A stretch of 30,270 bases of DNA from DASZZZ01 sp036260375 (GCA_036260375.1 DASZZZ010000107.1:1-30270), one strand, 5' to 3'. Shown: positions 7,716 to 18,099, counted from the stretch's first letter. Numbers and translations: made by a program. Notes: generated by a model not told the origin, from the letters alone.

Positions 7716-7887
7716 GCCCGCTGCGGCCGACAGCGATGCGCCGCGCCGGCCCCGCCGAGGGTCGAATCGACCGGTTTGGGGGGTGTAGACCGAAGCGAGC
7801 GGTGGCAATATGTCTCGCGAGGTCGCGGCGACGGCCGCGGCCGCCCGTACTCAGGCCGCAGCCCGGCGCGGCCGGAACGGAGGCACC

Positions 7888-8067
7888 ATGCGTTGTCCTC
7901 ACTGCCACGGTGAGGACTGCATCGAGATCGAGATCAACCTCCAGACGGAGGACTCGGTGCGGTTCTTCTCATGCCGGCGGTGCGAGACGAAGTGGTGGGA
8001 GCGGGGGGGCGACACGATCTCGCTCGACGAGGTCCTCGGTCTCGCGACGCGCAAGCCCACCGCGTAA
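7888..8067 (+). CDS. Small zinc-ribbon protein
   Basis: A 59-residue protein with two zinc knuckles, CPHC (C3, C6) and CRRC (C29, C32), spaced as in a rubredoxin/TFIIS-type zinc ribbon, with the DSVRFFSCRRCETKWW signature seen in short actinobacterial zinc ribbons near phosphomannomutase genes. The start is ATG 7888 because GGAGG lies at 7879-7883. An in-frame ATG at 7810 would add an Ala/Arg-rich extension without a good ribosome binding site. Function unknown; nucleic acid or ribosome binding is plausible. Confidence 0.75.
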   Translation: MRCPHCHGEDCIEIEINLQTEDSVRFFSCRRCETKWWERGGDTISLDEVLGLATRKPTA

Positions 8068-8371
8068 CCCTCGAGCGGACCTGTAGACGTTCGGCTCGGG
8101 GCGACCCCGGGCCGCGCGCAGGCGGCGCAGCCGCCGGGGTGGGGGTGAATGCGGGCGCTCGGAGCCGAAAAGCCGTCGTCCGGCAACAGGTGCCAGTTGA
8201 GGGGGTCGTGCCGGTACGTCCCCGCGCCGAGAGCTCAGCGCCGGGGCCGTCGTCGGTTTGGCTCACCGAGCGCCCGCAAGCTTGGAAGCCGTTGGGAGCA
8301 CCCTCTGCGGCGCATTATCGCTCGCTCGTATCGATGGCGCCACCCACTTCCGCGACTTTCCGCGGCGCCGG
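8068..8371. other. Intergenic stretch between convergent genes, no gene seen
   Basis: The 304 bases hold a hairpin at 8121-8135 that could end the zinc-ribbon transcript. A pair of GGCGCC blocks (8336-8341 and 8364-8369) lies just past the acetyltransferase stop and could act as its terminator. I checked for tRNA, SRP RNA, RNase P RNA and common riboswitch motifs and recognise none. Confidence 0.4.
8121..8135 (+). terminator. Hairpin after the zinc-ribbon gene
   Basis: GGCGGC and GCCGCC pair perfectly around a three-base loop. CCCCGG at 8105-8110 can also pair with CCGGGG at 8133-8138 in an alternative fold. No U-run. Confidence 0.4.
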
Positions 8372-9055
8372 CTACGGCCGCTCGGACACCAGCCCGCCGC
8401 ACTCGCTCGCGAGGCGGCCGGTCGGGCGCTCGACCCACGACCGCCCCCGCCGCCGGCCGAACGCCAGCTCGCACGCGGGCTCGAACCCCGCCTTGGCGAC
8501 CGCCCGCAGGGACGGCACGTTGCCGCGTTCGACGCCGACCCACACCCGGTCGACGCCGCGCGCCGCGAGCCACGTGCACGTCTGGCCGAGCGCGTGGGGA
8601 TAGAGGCCCTGCCCCCGCGCCTCGGGCGCGGTGAACGACTCGTACGTGTAGGCGTCGCCGGGCGGCGCCTTGAGGTAGGCGCCGATCTCGCGCGTCCACG
8701 CCGCCCGCCGCGTGACCCACGTCGCGTGGACGATCCGGCCCCCGTGCTCGACGACGAAGCAACGCGTCGCCTGCGTCAGGCGGATGCGGAAGCCCGCCGG
8801 CGAGTCGGTCCCGACGTCGCGGGCGTAGGCGGGGCCGTCGGCCGCGGTCGCCTCACGGAAGCGGAACCCGTGCGGGGCCGGGGGCTCGGGGCCGCCCGCC
8901 GCCGGGCGCACGAGGATCACGAGCACGTCGTGCGACGACCACACCGCGCGCAGCCGCTCGACCCCCGTGCGCACGACCTCGGCCGGCCCCCGGGCGCGCA
9001 CGCGCGCGGCGACCTTGAGCGTGGAGCGGTAGGGCCCCGGTCGGACGTCCGGCAC
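8372..9055 (-). CDS. GNAT family N-acetyltransferase
   Basis: A 227-residue protein whose second half is a GNAT fold. Motif A is EARGQGLYPHAL with the acetyl-CoA pyrophosphate loop R147-G148-Q149-G150, and the C-terminal motif B region is ERGNVPSLRAVAKAGF (about 176-191). Residues 1-65 are a less conserved extension. The acceptor is unknown. The GTG start follows a TAGCCT box by six bases, giving a leaderless message. The gene points away from whiB. Confidence 0.8.
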   Translation of the reverse strand: MPDVRPGPYRSTLKVAARVRARGPAEVVRTGVERLRAVWSSHDVLVILVRPAAGGPEPPAPHGFRFREATAADGPAYARDVGTDSPAGFRIRLTQATRCFVVEHGGRIVHATWVTRRAAWTREIGAYLKAPPGDAYTYESFTAPEARGQGLYPHALGQTCTWLAARGVDRVWVGVERGNVPSLRAVAKAGFEPACELAFGRRRGRSWVERPTGRLASECGGLVSERP

Positions 9056-9061
9056 GGACGC

Positions 9062-9067
9062 AGGCTA
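9062..9067 (-). promoter_or_regulatory. -10 element TAGCCT, leaderless promoter of the GNAT gene
   Basis: Minus-strand TAGCCT with six bases before the GTG at 9055. Confidence 0.5.
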
Positions 9068-9084
9068 AACCGACGCGGGAACGC

Positions 9085-9354
9085 TCAGACGGCGCGGGCC
9101 CGCAGGCGTGCCTTGCGCTCTATCTCGGTCAGACCGCCCCAGATGCCGTAGGGCTCCTTGGTGGCGAGGGCGAACTCGAGGCACTCGGCGCGGACGTCGC
9201 AGGTCGCGCACACGCGCTTGGCGTCGTCCTCGCGCGCCCGGCGCTCGGCCGGCGTCTCGGAGTCGTCGAGACCGAAGAACAGGACGGAGGGGTAGGCGAG
9301 GCACGCGGCGTTCTCGCGCCACTCGGCGTCCGTCTCTAGCGCTGGGTCTTGCAT
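9085..9354 (-). CDS. whiB: WhiB-family iron-sulfur transcriptional regulator
   Basis: An 89-residue protein with the four WhiB cysteines C18, C49, C52 and C58 that bind one [4Fe-4S] cluster, the GIWGG turn at 70-74 and a basic C-terminal tail (ERKARLRARAV) for DNA contact. WhiB proteins bind sigma-70 domain 4 and control development, division or redox responses. Its position divergent from manB and near a DUF3499 gene matches WhiB of Streptomyces and WhiB2 of Mycobacterium, so orthology to that branch is likely. ATG 9354 is chosen because GGGCGGA lies directly upstream and the length fits; the frame is open further upstream with no family similarity. Confidence 0.9.
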   Translation of the reverse strand: MQDPALETDAEWRENAACLAYPSVLFFGLDDSETPAERRAREDDAKRVCATCDVRAECLEFALATKEPYGIWGGLTEIERKARLRARAV

Positions 9355-9364
9355 TCCGCCCACG

Positions 9365-9393
9365 ATGCTTCCAGCCCGCCCGGCGTGCGTCAA
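9365..9393 (-). promoter_or_regulatory. Candidate whiB promoter (TTGACG, 17 bases, AAGCAT)
   Basis: On the minus strand TTGACG (9388-9393) and AAGCAT (9365-9370) are 17 bases apart, the -10 ending ten bases before the ATG. A run of seven A residues (7 T on the plus strand, about 9398-9404) lies just upstream, unusual here and resembling an UP element. Confidence 0.35.
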
Positions 9394-9480
9394 CGCCTTT
9401 TTTTGGCACGTCCGTGCGCTCGGGGCGCGCCGGGTGGATCGACCCGCCCGGGCGGCCCGTCCGGCCCGCAGAGGGGGGCT

Positions 9481-9486
9481 TAGGAT
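9481..9486 (+). promoter_or_regulatory. -10 element TAGGAT, leaderless promoter of the manB operon
   Basis: TAGGAT ends seven bases before ATG 9494. Its last two bases are part of an apparent upstream ATG at 9485, which would then lie inside the promoter. Confidence 0.5.
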
Positions 9487-9493
9487 GCGCGCC

Positions 9494-10843
9494 ATGCCCC
9501 TCGACCTGGCCCGCATCTTCAAGGCCTACGACGTGCGCGGCGTCTATCCCGACGAGCTCGACGAGGACGCCGCGCGGCGCATCGGGGCGGGCTTCGCCCG
9601 CTTCGTCGACGCGCCGCGCGTCGCCGTGGGCCGCGACATGCGCACGTCGTCGCCGGCGCTCGCGGCGGCGTTCTCGGAGGGCGTCGGCGACGCCGGCGCG
9701 ACCGTCCTCGATCTCGGGCTCGTGTCGACCGACGCGTGCTACTTCGCGTCGGGGCGCCACGACGTTCCCGCGGCGATGTTCACGGCGTCGCACAACCCGG
9801 CCGGCTACAACGGCATGAAGATGTGCTGGCCCGGCGCCGTGCCGATCGGGTCGGACACCGGCCTCGACGACATCCGCAAGCTCGCGGAGGAGGCCGACGT
9901 CGGGAGGGGGACGGCGCGGGTCGAGCAGCTCGACGTCCTCGACGACTACGCCGCGCACTGCCGCTCGTTCGTCGACGCGTCGGTGCTGCGCCCGCTGAAG
10001 GTCGCCGTCGACGCGGGCAACGGCATGGCCGGCGAGACGGTGCCGCGTGTGTTCGACGGCCTTCCGTTCGACGTCGTGCCGCTCTACTTCGAGCTCGACG
10101 GCACGTTCCCGAACCATCCCGCGAACCCGATCGAGCCGGCGAACGTCGCCGATCTCCAGGACGCGGTGCGCGCCCACGGTTGCGACGTCGGAATCGCGTT
10201 CGACGGCGACGCCGACCGCATGTTCCTCGTCGACGAGCGCGGCGAGCCGATCTCGGGGTCGCTGACGACCGCGCTCGTCGCGGCGCGCATCCTGAGGAAG
10301 AATCCCGGTGACGCCGTCATCTACAACCTCATCTGCTCGTGGACGGTGCGCGAGGTGATCGAGGAGAGCGGCGGCCGCCCGATCCGCACGCGCGTCGGCC
10401 ATTCGTTCATCAAGCGCGTCATGGCCGAGACCGGCGCGGTGTTCGGAGGCGAGCACTCGGGCCACTACTACTTCCGTGACAACTACCGCGCCGACTCCGG
10501 GATGATCGCCGCCCTGCTCGTGCTCGAGGCGCTGTCGGAGGCGAACGGTCCCGCGTCGGTCGTGCTCGAGCCGTACCGCCGCTACGCCGCGTCGGGGGAG
10601 GTCAACTCCGAGGTCGCGGATCAGGCGGGCACGATCGAGCGTCTCTCGGAGCTCTACTCCGACGGCCGGCAGGACCGCACCGACGGCCTCACCGTCGAGT
10701 ACGACGACTGGTGGTTCAACTGCCGCGCGTCGAACACGGAGCCGCTGCTGCGCCTCAACCTCGAGGCGCGCACCGACGCGCTCATGCGCGCCAAGCTCGA
10801 CGAGGTCCTCGACGCCATAAGGAGGCGTGGCGATGACGCTTGA
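9494..10843 (+). CDS. manB: Phosphomannomutase/phosphoglucomutase
   Basis: A 449-residue alpha-D-phosphohexomutase interconverting hexose 1- and 6-phosphates for GDP-mannose and cell-wall sugars. The phosphoserine loop is TASHNPAGYNGMK (Ser99), the metal loop DGDADR (Asp237, Asp239, Asp241), and the sugar-specificity loop GEHSGHYYF (Glu320, Ser322). The C-terminal phosphate-binding segment is RASNTEPLLRLNLEA. The start is uncertain: ATG 9485 has GAGGGGGG six bases upstream, but ATG 9494 lies exactly seven bases after TAGGAT, matching the leaderless pattern here, and is preferred. Its stop overlaps the next gene. Confidence 0.9.
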   Translation: MPLDLARIFKAYDVRGVYPDELDEDAARRIGAGFARFVDAPRVAVGRDMRTSSPALAAAFSEGVGDAGATVLDLGLVSTDACYFASGRHDVPAAMFTASHNPAGYNGMKMCWPGAVPIGSDTGLDDIRKLAEEADVGRGTARVEQLDVLDDYAAHCRSFVDASVLRPLKVAVDAGNGMAGETVPRVFDGLPFDVVPLYFELDGTFPNHPANPIEPANVADLQDAVRAHGCDVGIAFDGDADRMFLVDERGEPISGSLTTALVAARILRKNPGDAVIYNLICSWTVREVIEESGGRPIRTRVGHSFIKRVMAETGAVFGGEHSGHYYFRDNYRADSGMIAALLVLEALSEANGPASVVLEPYRRYAASGEVNSEVADQAGTIERLSELYSDGRQDRTDGLTVEYDDWWFNCRASNTEPLLRLNLEARTDALMRAKLDEVLDAIRRRGDDA

Positions 10844-11009
10844 CCCGCAGCTGCTCGAAATCCTCGTGTGCCCCAACTGCCGCGGCCCGGTCGAGCACCT
10901 CGACACCGAGAGCGTCATCGTGTGCCGCGGCGAGTGCGGCTACCGCTACCCCGTGCGCGACGGCATTCCGGTGATGCTGATCGACGAGGCGGACAAGCCG
11001 GGTGGCTGA
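10833..11009 (+). CDS. Trm112-like zinc protein (DUF343/YcaR family)
   Basis: A 58-residue protein starting LDPQLLEILVCPNCRGPV, the Trm112/YcaR signature, with zinc cysteines C13, C16, C31 and C35 and the C-terminal YPVRDGIPVMLIDEA. Eukaryotic and archaeal Trm112 activates methyltransferases; bacterial roles are unclear. ATG 10833 has GGAGG at 10821-10825 and overlaps the manB end by eleven bases; it also overlaps the following gene by eight bases, so the three genes are tightly coupled. Placement between manB and the SIS isomerase recurs in actinobacteria. Confidence 0.88.
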   Translation: MTLDPQLLEILVCPNCRGPVEHLDTESVIVCRGECGYRYPVRDGIPVMLIDEADKPGG

Positions 11010-12087
11010 CCTCGCCGACCTCGACGCGCTGAGCCGGCTCGACTCACTGGACGTGCTGGCGCGCGTCGAGGCGCTCGGCGACCAGTGCGGCGCCGGCTAC
11101 GCCATCGGCGTCGGCGCGCAGGGCCTCCCGGACGCGACCGGCGTCGAGTCGATCGTCGTGCTCGGCATGGGCGGCTCCGGAGTCGCGGGCGACGTCGCGC
11201 GGGCCGTCGCCGAGCCGCGGCTGCCGCTGCCGATGCGCGTCGTCAAGGGCTACGGGCCGCTGCCCGAGTGGATCGGGCGCAACACGCTCGTCGTGGCGGT
11301 GTCGTACTCGGGCAACACGGAGGAGACGCTCGCGGCGGTCGACGAGGCGCACGCGCGCGGCGCGCGCGTCGTCGCGGTGTCGTCGGGCGGCGCGCTGGCG
11401 GAGCGCGCGCGCGAGTGGGGCGTGGCGCACGCGGCGGTGCCGCCCGGCAACCAGCCGCGCGCGTCGCTCGGCTACCTCGCGCTCGCGGTGCTCGGCATCC
11501 TCGAGGGCGTGGGCGTCGTGCCCGCGGCGGCCGACGACGTCGACGAGACCGTCGCCGTGCTCGGTGAGCTCGCCGAGCGCTGTCACCGCACGCGCGACGA
11601 CGACAACCCGGCCAAGGAGCTCGCGCGCCGCCTCGACGGCAAGATCGCCGTCGTCTACGGCGGCGAGGGCATCGGCGCCGCGGCCGCGCAGCGCGTCAAG
11701 TGCGACCTCAACGAGTACGCCAAGGTCCCCGCGTTCTGGAACCAGCTCCCGGAGGCCGACCACAACGAGATCGTCGGATGGGACCGCCTCGCCGAGCTCA
11801 CCGCGTCGCACTTCGTCGCGGTGCTGCTGCGCGACGACGGCGACGACGAGCGCGTCGCGGCGCGCTTCGAGCTCACGCGCGAGCTCGTGGCGGCGAGCTT
11901 CTCCGACGTCGTCGAGCTCCGCTCCGAGGGCCGCGCGCGGCTCGCGCGGCTGATGTCGCTGCTCTACGTCGGCCAGCTCGCCGCCATCCACCTCGCGTTC
12001 CTCGCCGACGTCGACCCGGGTCCCGTCGAGGCCATAGACCGGCTCAAGGCCGCGCTCGCGCAGCGCGACGCGTCGCCGGCCGCGTGA
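11002..12087 (+). CDS. SIS-domain bifunctional phosphoglucose/phosphomannose isomerase family protein
   Basis: A 361-residue protein with two SIS halves. Landmarks are GMGGSGVAGD (55-64), the phosphosugar loop SYSGNTEET (101-109), and LPEADHNEIVGW with His254 and Glu256, which correspond in the PGI/PMI family to catalytic residues. It should interconvert fructose 6-phosphate with glucose or mannose 6-phosphate, supplying manB. The GTG start overlaps the Trm112-like gene by eight bases. Some actinobacterial homologues may be regulatory rather than enzymatic, so activity is inferred. Confidence 0.83.
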   Translation: MADLADLDALSRLDSLDVLARVEALGDQCGAGYAIGVGAQGLPDATGVESIVVLGMGGSGVAGDVARAVAEPRLPLPMRVVKGYGPLPEWIGRNTLVVAVSYSGNTEETLAAVDEAHARGARVVAVSSGGALAERAREWGVAHAAVPPGNQPRASLGYLALAVLGILEGVGVVPAAADDVDETVAVLGELAERCHRTRDDDNPAKELARRLDGKIAVVYGGEGIGAAAAQRVKCDLNEYAKVPAFWNQLPEADHNEIVGWDRLAELTASHFVAVLLRDDGDDERVAARFELTRELVAASFSDVVELRSEGRARLARLMSLLYVGQLAAIHLAFLADVDPGPVEAIDRLKAALAQRDASPAA

Positions 12088-12093
12088 CGCGCG

Positions 12094-12951
12094 TCAGCGC
12101 GACTGGGGCTCGGGGCCGACCCTGACCGTGTGCGGGAGCGGGATCTCGATGCCCTCGGCGTCGAACGCGACCTTGATGCGCTCGCGCAGCACGCGCGCGA
12201 CGTCCCACTGGCGCGCCGGCTTCGTCTCGGCGACGACGCGCCACACGACCTCGTAGTCGCCGAGCGACTCGACGCCCCACACCTCGGGCACCGCGTAGAG
12301 CTTCGGCCCGAGCTCGTCGTCGGCCTTCGCCTCCTCGGCGACGCGCCGCAGCACCTCGCGCACCCGCGCTGGGTCGGCGTCGTACGCCACGCCGACGTCG
12401 ACGACCGCCCGCGCCCAGTCCTTGGAGCGGTTGGCGACGTGGGTGATGTTGCCGTTGGCGATGTAGTGCAGCGTCCCGTCGACGTCGCGAAGGCCCGTCA
12501 CGCGCAGCGTCAGCTGCTCGACGCGCCCGCTCGCGACCTGGTTGATCTCGATGACGTCGCCGACGCCGTACTGGTCCTCGAGGAGGATGAAGAACCCCGT
12601 CACGACGTCGCGCACGAGGTTCTGCGCGCCGAAGCCGACCGCGAGCCCGACGATGCCGACGCCCGCGAGCAGCGGTGCGAGGTCGAAGCCGAGCTCCTGC
12701 AACACGAGGAAGCCGGCCAGGATCCAGATCGCGACGATGCCGGCCGACGACAGCACCTTCGCGAGCGTCTGCGTGCGCTGCAGCGCGCGTATCGGCGTCG
12801 TGTGCTCCGACACGCGCCTCTCCACGCGCGCCACGACGCGCGCGAGGACGCGCGACGACACGTACGCGAGCGCGAGCGCGCCGGCGATGCGCAGCGCCGC
12901 GACCGCCTCGGCGTGCTCTCCGATCCAGGTCGTGATCGCGTTCCAGGACAT
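12094..12951 (-). CDS. MscS-family mechanosensitive ion channel
   Basis: A 285-residue protein. Three hydrophobic segments lie at about 18-36, 66-88 and 92-115, the last being the Gly/Ala-rich pore helix (LLAGVGIVGLAVGFGAQNLV) followed by the MscS hallmark VTGFFILLEDQYGVGD. The rest is the cytoplasmic beta and alpha/beta cage. It should open under membrane tension and release solutes on osmotic downshift. Length is the basic MscS type with no additions. The gene runs toward the isomerase operon and diverges from comF; a GGGAGG lies about eleven bases before the ATG, so this message appears leadered. Confidence 0.88.
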   Translation of the reverse strand: MSWNAITTWIGEHAEAVAALRIAGALALAYVSSRVLARVVARVERRVSEHTTPIRALQRTQTLAKVLSSAGIVAIWILAGFLVLQELGFDLAPLLAGVGIVGLAVGFGAQNLVRDVVTGFFILLEDQYGVGDVIEINQVASGRVEQLTLRVTGLRDVDGTLHYIANGNITHVANRSKDWARAVVDVGVAYDADPARVREVLRRVAEEAKADDELGPKLYAVPEVWGVESLGDYEVVWRVVAETKPARQWDVARVLRERIKVAFDAEGIEIPLPHTVRVGPEPQSR

Positions 12952-13072
12952 GCTTGGAGTGCCTCCCGTGTCTCGCTCGTGGTGCCGCGCCGCGACCGCG
13001 GCGTGGTGTCCCGCACGGTGCGCGGCCGCTGCGGACCGGCGCGCGCCCCGGGAACGTGTCGCACCCCCAACG

Positions 13073-13078
13073 TAGGGT
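13073..13078 (+). promoter_or_regulatory. -10 element TAGGGT, leaderless promoter of comF
   Basis: TAGGGT is followed by six bases and the GTG at 13085. Confidence 0.5.
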
Positions 13079-13084
13079 CATCTC

Positions 13085-13696
13085 GTGAAGCTGGCAAACG
13101 ACCTGTTCGCGGTGCTCGGCGCGCCGTGCTGCGCCGGCTGCGGCCGCGCCGGTGGCGCATTGTGCGACGCGTGCCGCGGGCGCGTGCCGCGGTGCGGGAG
13201 CCGCGCGCCCGCGTCGGGAGTCCGCGTCGTGGCGCCGTGGGAGTACGACGACGCCGCCCGCGCGCTCGTCCTCGCGCTCAAGCGGCGCGGCCGCCGAGCG
13301 TGCGCCGGCCCGCTCGGCGACGCGGTCGCGGCGGAGGCGCGCCGCGCCGGCGTCGCGGCGACCGTGCTGACGTGGGTCCCGGGGGGGCGCGACGGCGTCG
13401 CGGCGCGCGGCTTCGACCACGCGCGCGAGATCGCGCTCGTCGCGGGGCGGGCGCTCGGGCTGCCGGTCGCGGGGCTGCTGGAGCGTTGCGGCCCCCGCCC
13501 GCGCCAGGCCGGCCTCCCGGCGGGCGCGCGCCGCGTCAACCCGGCCGGGGCGTTCCGGGCGCGGCCGTGCGCCGGCGTCGTCGGGCTCGTCGACGACGTC
13601 GTGACGACGGGCGCGACCGCGGCCGCGTGCGCCCGGGCCCTGCGCGCCGCCGGGGCCGCGCGCGTCGAGGTCCTGGCGGCGTGCCGGGCGTCGTAG
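13085..13696 (+). CDS. comF: ComF-family phosphoribosyltransferase-like protein
   Basis: A 203-residue protein with an N-terminal cysteine cluster (CCAGCGRAGGALCDACRGRVPRC, first 40 residues read in two knuckles) and a type I phosphoribosyltransferase domain whose PRPP loop is VGLVDDVVTTGATAAAC (about 166-182). This is the ComF/GntX layout, linked to natural transformation and DNA metabolism in other bacteria. Many actinobacteria have the order comF, hpf, secA; here the slot before secA holds a response regulator and hpf is absent. GTG start after a TAGGGT box, leaderless. Confidence 0.85.
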   Translation: MKLANDLFAVLGAPCCAGCGRAGGALCDACRGRVPRCGSRAPASGVRVVAPWEYDDAARALVLALKRRGRRACAGPLGDAVAAEARRAGVAATVLTWVPGGRDGVAARGFDHAREIALVAGRALGLPVAGLLERCGPRPRQAGLPAGARRVNPAGAFRARPCAGVVGLVDDVVTTGATAAACARALRAAGAARVEVLAACRAS

Positions 13697-13731
13697 GAGC
13701 GCCAGGCGCCCGGGGGCCGCGCAGTGGCCGT

Positions 13732-13747
13732 GCGGGACTAGTCCCGC
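13732..13747. promoter_or_regulatory. 16-bp perfect palindrome GCGGGACTAGTCCCGC
   Basis: Two 8-bp arms meet with no spacer, 36 bases after the comF stop and about 100 bases before the -10 of the response regulator gene. It could be a regulator site or the stem of a comF terminator. The core GGGACT/AGTCCC recalls the DosR/DevR box but lacks the two central bases. Confidence 0.45.
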
Positions 13748-13805
13748 GGCGCAGCGAGGCTCACGAATCACGCCCGCGACGCCGTGCCGCGGGGGCCGCG
13801 CCACC

Positions 13806-13826
13806 TGCTTAGGCATTATTGCTTAG
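13806..13826 (+). repeat. Direct repeat TGCTTAG, two copies 14 bases apart
   Basis: Copies at 13806-13812 and 13820-13826 lie in an AT-rich island, upstream of the -10 at 13849, where an activator could bind on successive turns. Confidence 0.35.
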
Positions 13827-13848
13827 TTATTTCGCGGCTCCCGGCCGC

Positions 13849-13854
13849 TACACT
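13849..13854 (+). promoter_or_regulatory. -10 element TACACT of the response regulator gene
   Basis: TACACT is the only good TANNNT match near the gene. It implies a leader of about 45 bases, consistent with the Shine-Dalgarno sequence seen before GTG 13906. No consensus -35. Confidence 0.4.
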
Positions 13855-13905
13855 CTCCACGCACCGCCCGCTCGATCGAGACGGGCCTTGGGAAGGGACG
13901 GGAAC

Positions 13906-14598
13906 GTGGGTGTGAGCTCCGCACAGGCCGCCGAGGGCGACCCTATCCGCGTCCTCATCGTCGACGACCACGCGCTGTTCCGGCGCGGCCTCCAGATGGT
14001 CCTCGAGGGCGAGGCCGACGTCGACGTCGTCGGCGAGGCGAGCGACGGGCACGAGGCGCTCGCGCGCGCGGTCGAGACCACGCCCGACGTCGTGCTCATG
14101 GACGTCCGCATGCCCAAGCGCACCGGCATCGAGGCGACGCGGGCGATCAAGGACGCGCTGCCCACGACGCGCATCCTCATGCTCACGATCTCCGACGAGG
14201 AGGCCGACCTCTACGAGGCGATCAAGGCCGGCGCGTCGGGCTACCTCCTCAAGGAGATCTCGATCGAGGAGGTCTCCAGCGCGGTCCGGTCGGTCCACCA
14301 GGGACAGTCGCTGATCTCGCCCGTGATGGCGTCCAAGCTGCTCAACGAGTTCGCCGCGATGGTCAAGCGCCGCGACGAGCGCACCCAGATGCCCGGCCCC
14401 CGCCTGACCGACCGCGAGCTCGAGGTGCTCAAGCTCGTCGCGCGCGGCCTCAACAACCGCGACATCGGCGAGGAGCTCTACATCTCGGAGAACACGGTCA
14501 AGAACCACGTCCGCAACATCCTCGAGAAGCTCCATCTCCACTCGCGCATGGAGGCGGTCGTGTACGCCGTGCGGGAAAAGCTGCTCGACATCAAGTAA
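13906..14598 (+). CDS. NarL/FixJ-family response regulator (LuxR-type HTH)
   Basis: A 230-residue two-domain regulator. The receiver has Asp20-Asp21, the phosphorylation site Asp66 (VVLMDVRMP), Thr94 and Lys116, all present. The C-terminal LuxR HTH runs from about 166 (LTDRELEVLKLVARGLNNRDIGEELYI in two parts) through SENTVKNHVRNILEKL. It is therefore a phosphorylation-controlled DNA-binding protein. No histidine kinase gene is in the window. GTG 13906 is chosen because GAAGGGA lies seven bases upstream; the frame is open back to 13819 without family similarity, and GTG 13912 is an alternative. It sits directly before secA. Confidence 0.88.
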   Translation: MGVSSAQAAEGDPIRVLIVDDHALFRRGLQMVLEGEADVDVVGEASDGHEALARAVETTPDVVLMDVRMPKRTGIEATRAIKDALPTTRILMLTISDEEADLYEAIKAGASGYLLKEISIEEVSSAVRSVHQGQSLISPVMASKLLNEFAAMVKRRDERTQMPGPRLTDRELEVLKLVARGLNNRDIGEELYISENTVKNHVRNILEKLHLHSRMEAVVYAVREKLLDIK

Positions 14599-14640
14599 GC
14601 GGAGGCGCGGCGGCGGGCCTTCCACGAGACGACCTGGCGG

Positions 14641-14646
14641 TACTCT
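14641..14646 (+). promoter_or_regulatory. -10 element TACTCT, leaderless promoter of secA
   Basis: TACTCT is followed by seven bases and ATG 14654. No clear ribosome binding site. Confidence 0.5.
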
Positions 14647-14653
14647 CTTCGGA

Positions 14654-17410
<2,757 letters not shown>

Positions 17411-17412
17411 TC

Positions 17413-18078
17413 GTGGACGGCCTGGCGGCCCTTCGAGCGTCGTGGCAGTTCGCGGAGGCCGACCCCGCGACGCTCGAGCGGCTCGCCGCCGCCATGATGC
17501 GCCGCGAGTTCTCCGCGGGAACGCTGCTCTACTCCGCGGGCGACTCGCCGAACTCCGCGTACCTCGTCGAGTCCGGCAACGTGTGGCTGACGTTGACGCG
17601 TGCCACCGGCTCGACGTTCTTCGTCGTCGACATCCCGCCGGGTGAGATCGTGGGCCACTTCGGCGCGCTGCTGGAGCGTCCCCAGGTCGGGTCCGCGGTC
17701 GCGCACAACGACGTCGTCGCGTGGCACATCCCGCAGCCGCAGCTGCGCGACGCGGTGCGCTCCGACGCCGGCATCGCCTATCCCATGCTCATGCGCGTGC
17801 TCGACTACGCGGTCGACCGCACCGTGTGGGCGGGGCAGACGCAGGGGCAGTCGACGCGCGGCCGCATCGCGTGGGAGCTGTTGTGGCTCGTCAAGTCGCG
17901 CGGCACCCATGTCATCGAGCTCAGCCACGCCGACCTCGCCATGCGTGTCGGAGCGACGCGCGAGAGCGTGACGCGCACGCTGACGTCGTTCAAGCGGGAG
18001 AACCTCATCGCGACGCGCCGGCGCAGCATCATCGTGCTCGACGTCGCCGGCCTCGAGCGCATCGCGCAGGGCGAGTGA
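17413..18078 (+). CDS. Crp/Fnr-family transcriptional regulator
   Basis: A 221-residue protein: cyclic-nucleotide-binding-like beta roll (about 12-115), dimer helix (118-145) and Crp-type winged helix (HTH at 171-198, LSHADLAMRVGATRESV). There are no cysteines, so it is not an FNR-type oxygen sensor. At the phosphate-binding cassette, positions equivalent to E. coli CRP Glu72 and Arg82 read His82 and Gly93, so cAMP binding is unlikely. GTG 17413 lies two bases after the secA stop, indicating co-transcription. A regulator between secA and prfB is not part of the usual gene order. Confidence 0.8.
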   Translation: MDGLAALRASWQFAEADPATLERLAAAMMRREFSAGTLLYSAGDSPNSAYLVESGNVWLTLTRATGSTFFVVDIPPGEIVGHFGALLERPQVGSAVAHNDVVAWHIPQPQLRDAVRSDAGIAYPMLMRVLDYAVDRTVWAGQTQGQSTRGRIAWELLWLVKSRGTHVIELSHADLAMRVGATRESVTRTLTSFKRENLIATRRRSIIVLDVAGLERIAQGE

Positions 18079-18086
18079 GAGCGCGC

Positions 18087-18092
18087 TAGGCT
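18087..18092 (+). promoter_or_regulatory. -10 element TAGGCT, leaderless promoter of prfB
   Basis: TAGGCT, nine bases after the Crp-like stop, is followed by seven bases and ATG 18100. Confidence 0.5.
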
Positions 18093-18099
18093 GGCGGCC

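Noticed and set aside
7810..7887. N-terminal extension of the zinc-ribbon protein from ATG 7810
   Set aside because: The added residues are low-complexity Ala/Arg without a good ribosome binding site, while ATG 7888 has GGAGG at correct spacing.
8474..8492. T-arm-like sequence (GGGCTCGAACCCC) suggesting a tRNA
   Set aside because: It lies inside the acetyltransferase gene at the common AKAGFEPA motif, and no acceptor, D or anticodon arms can be built around it.
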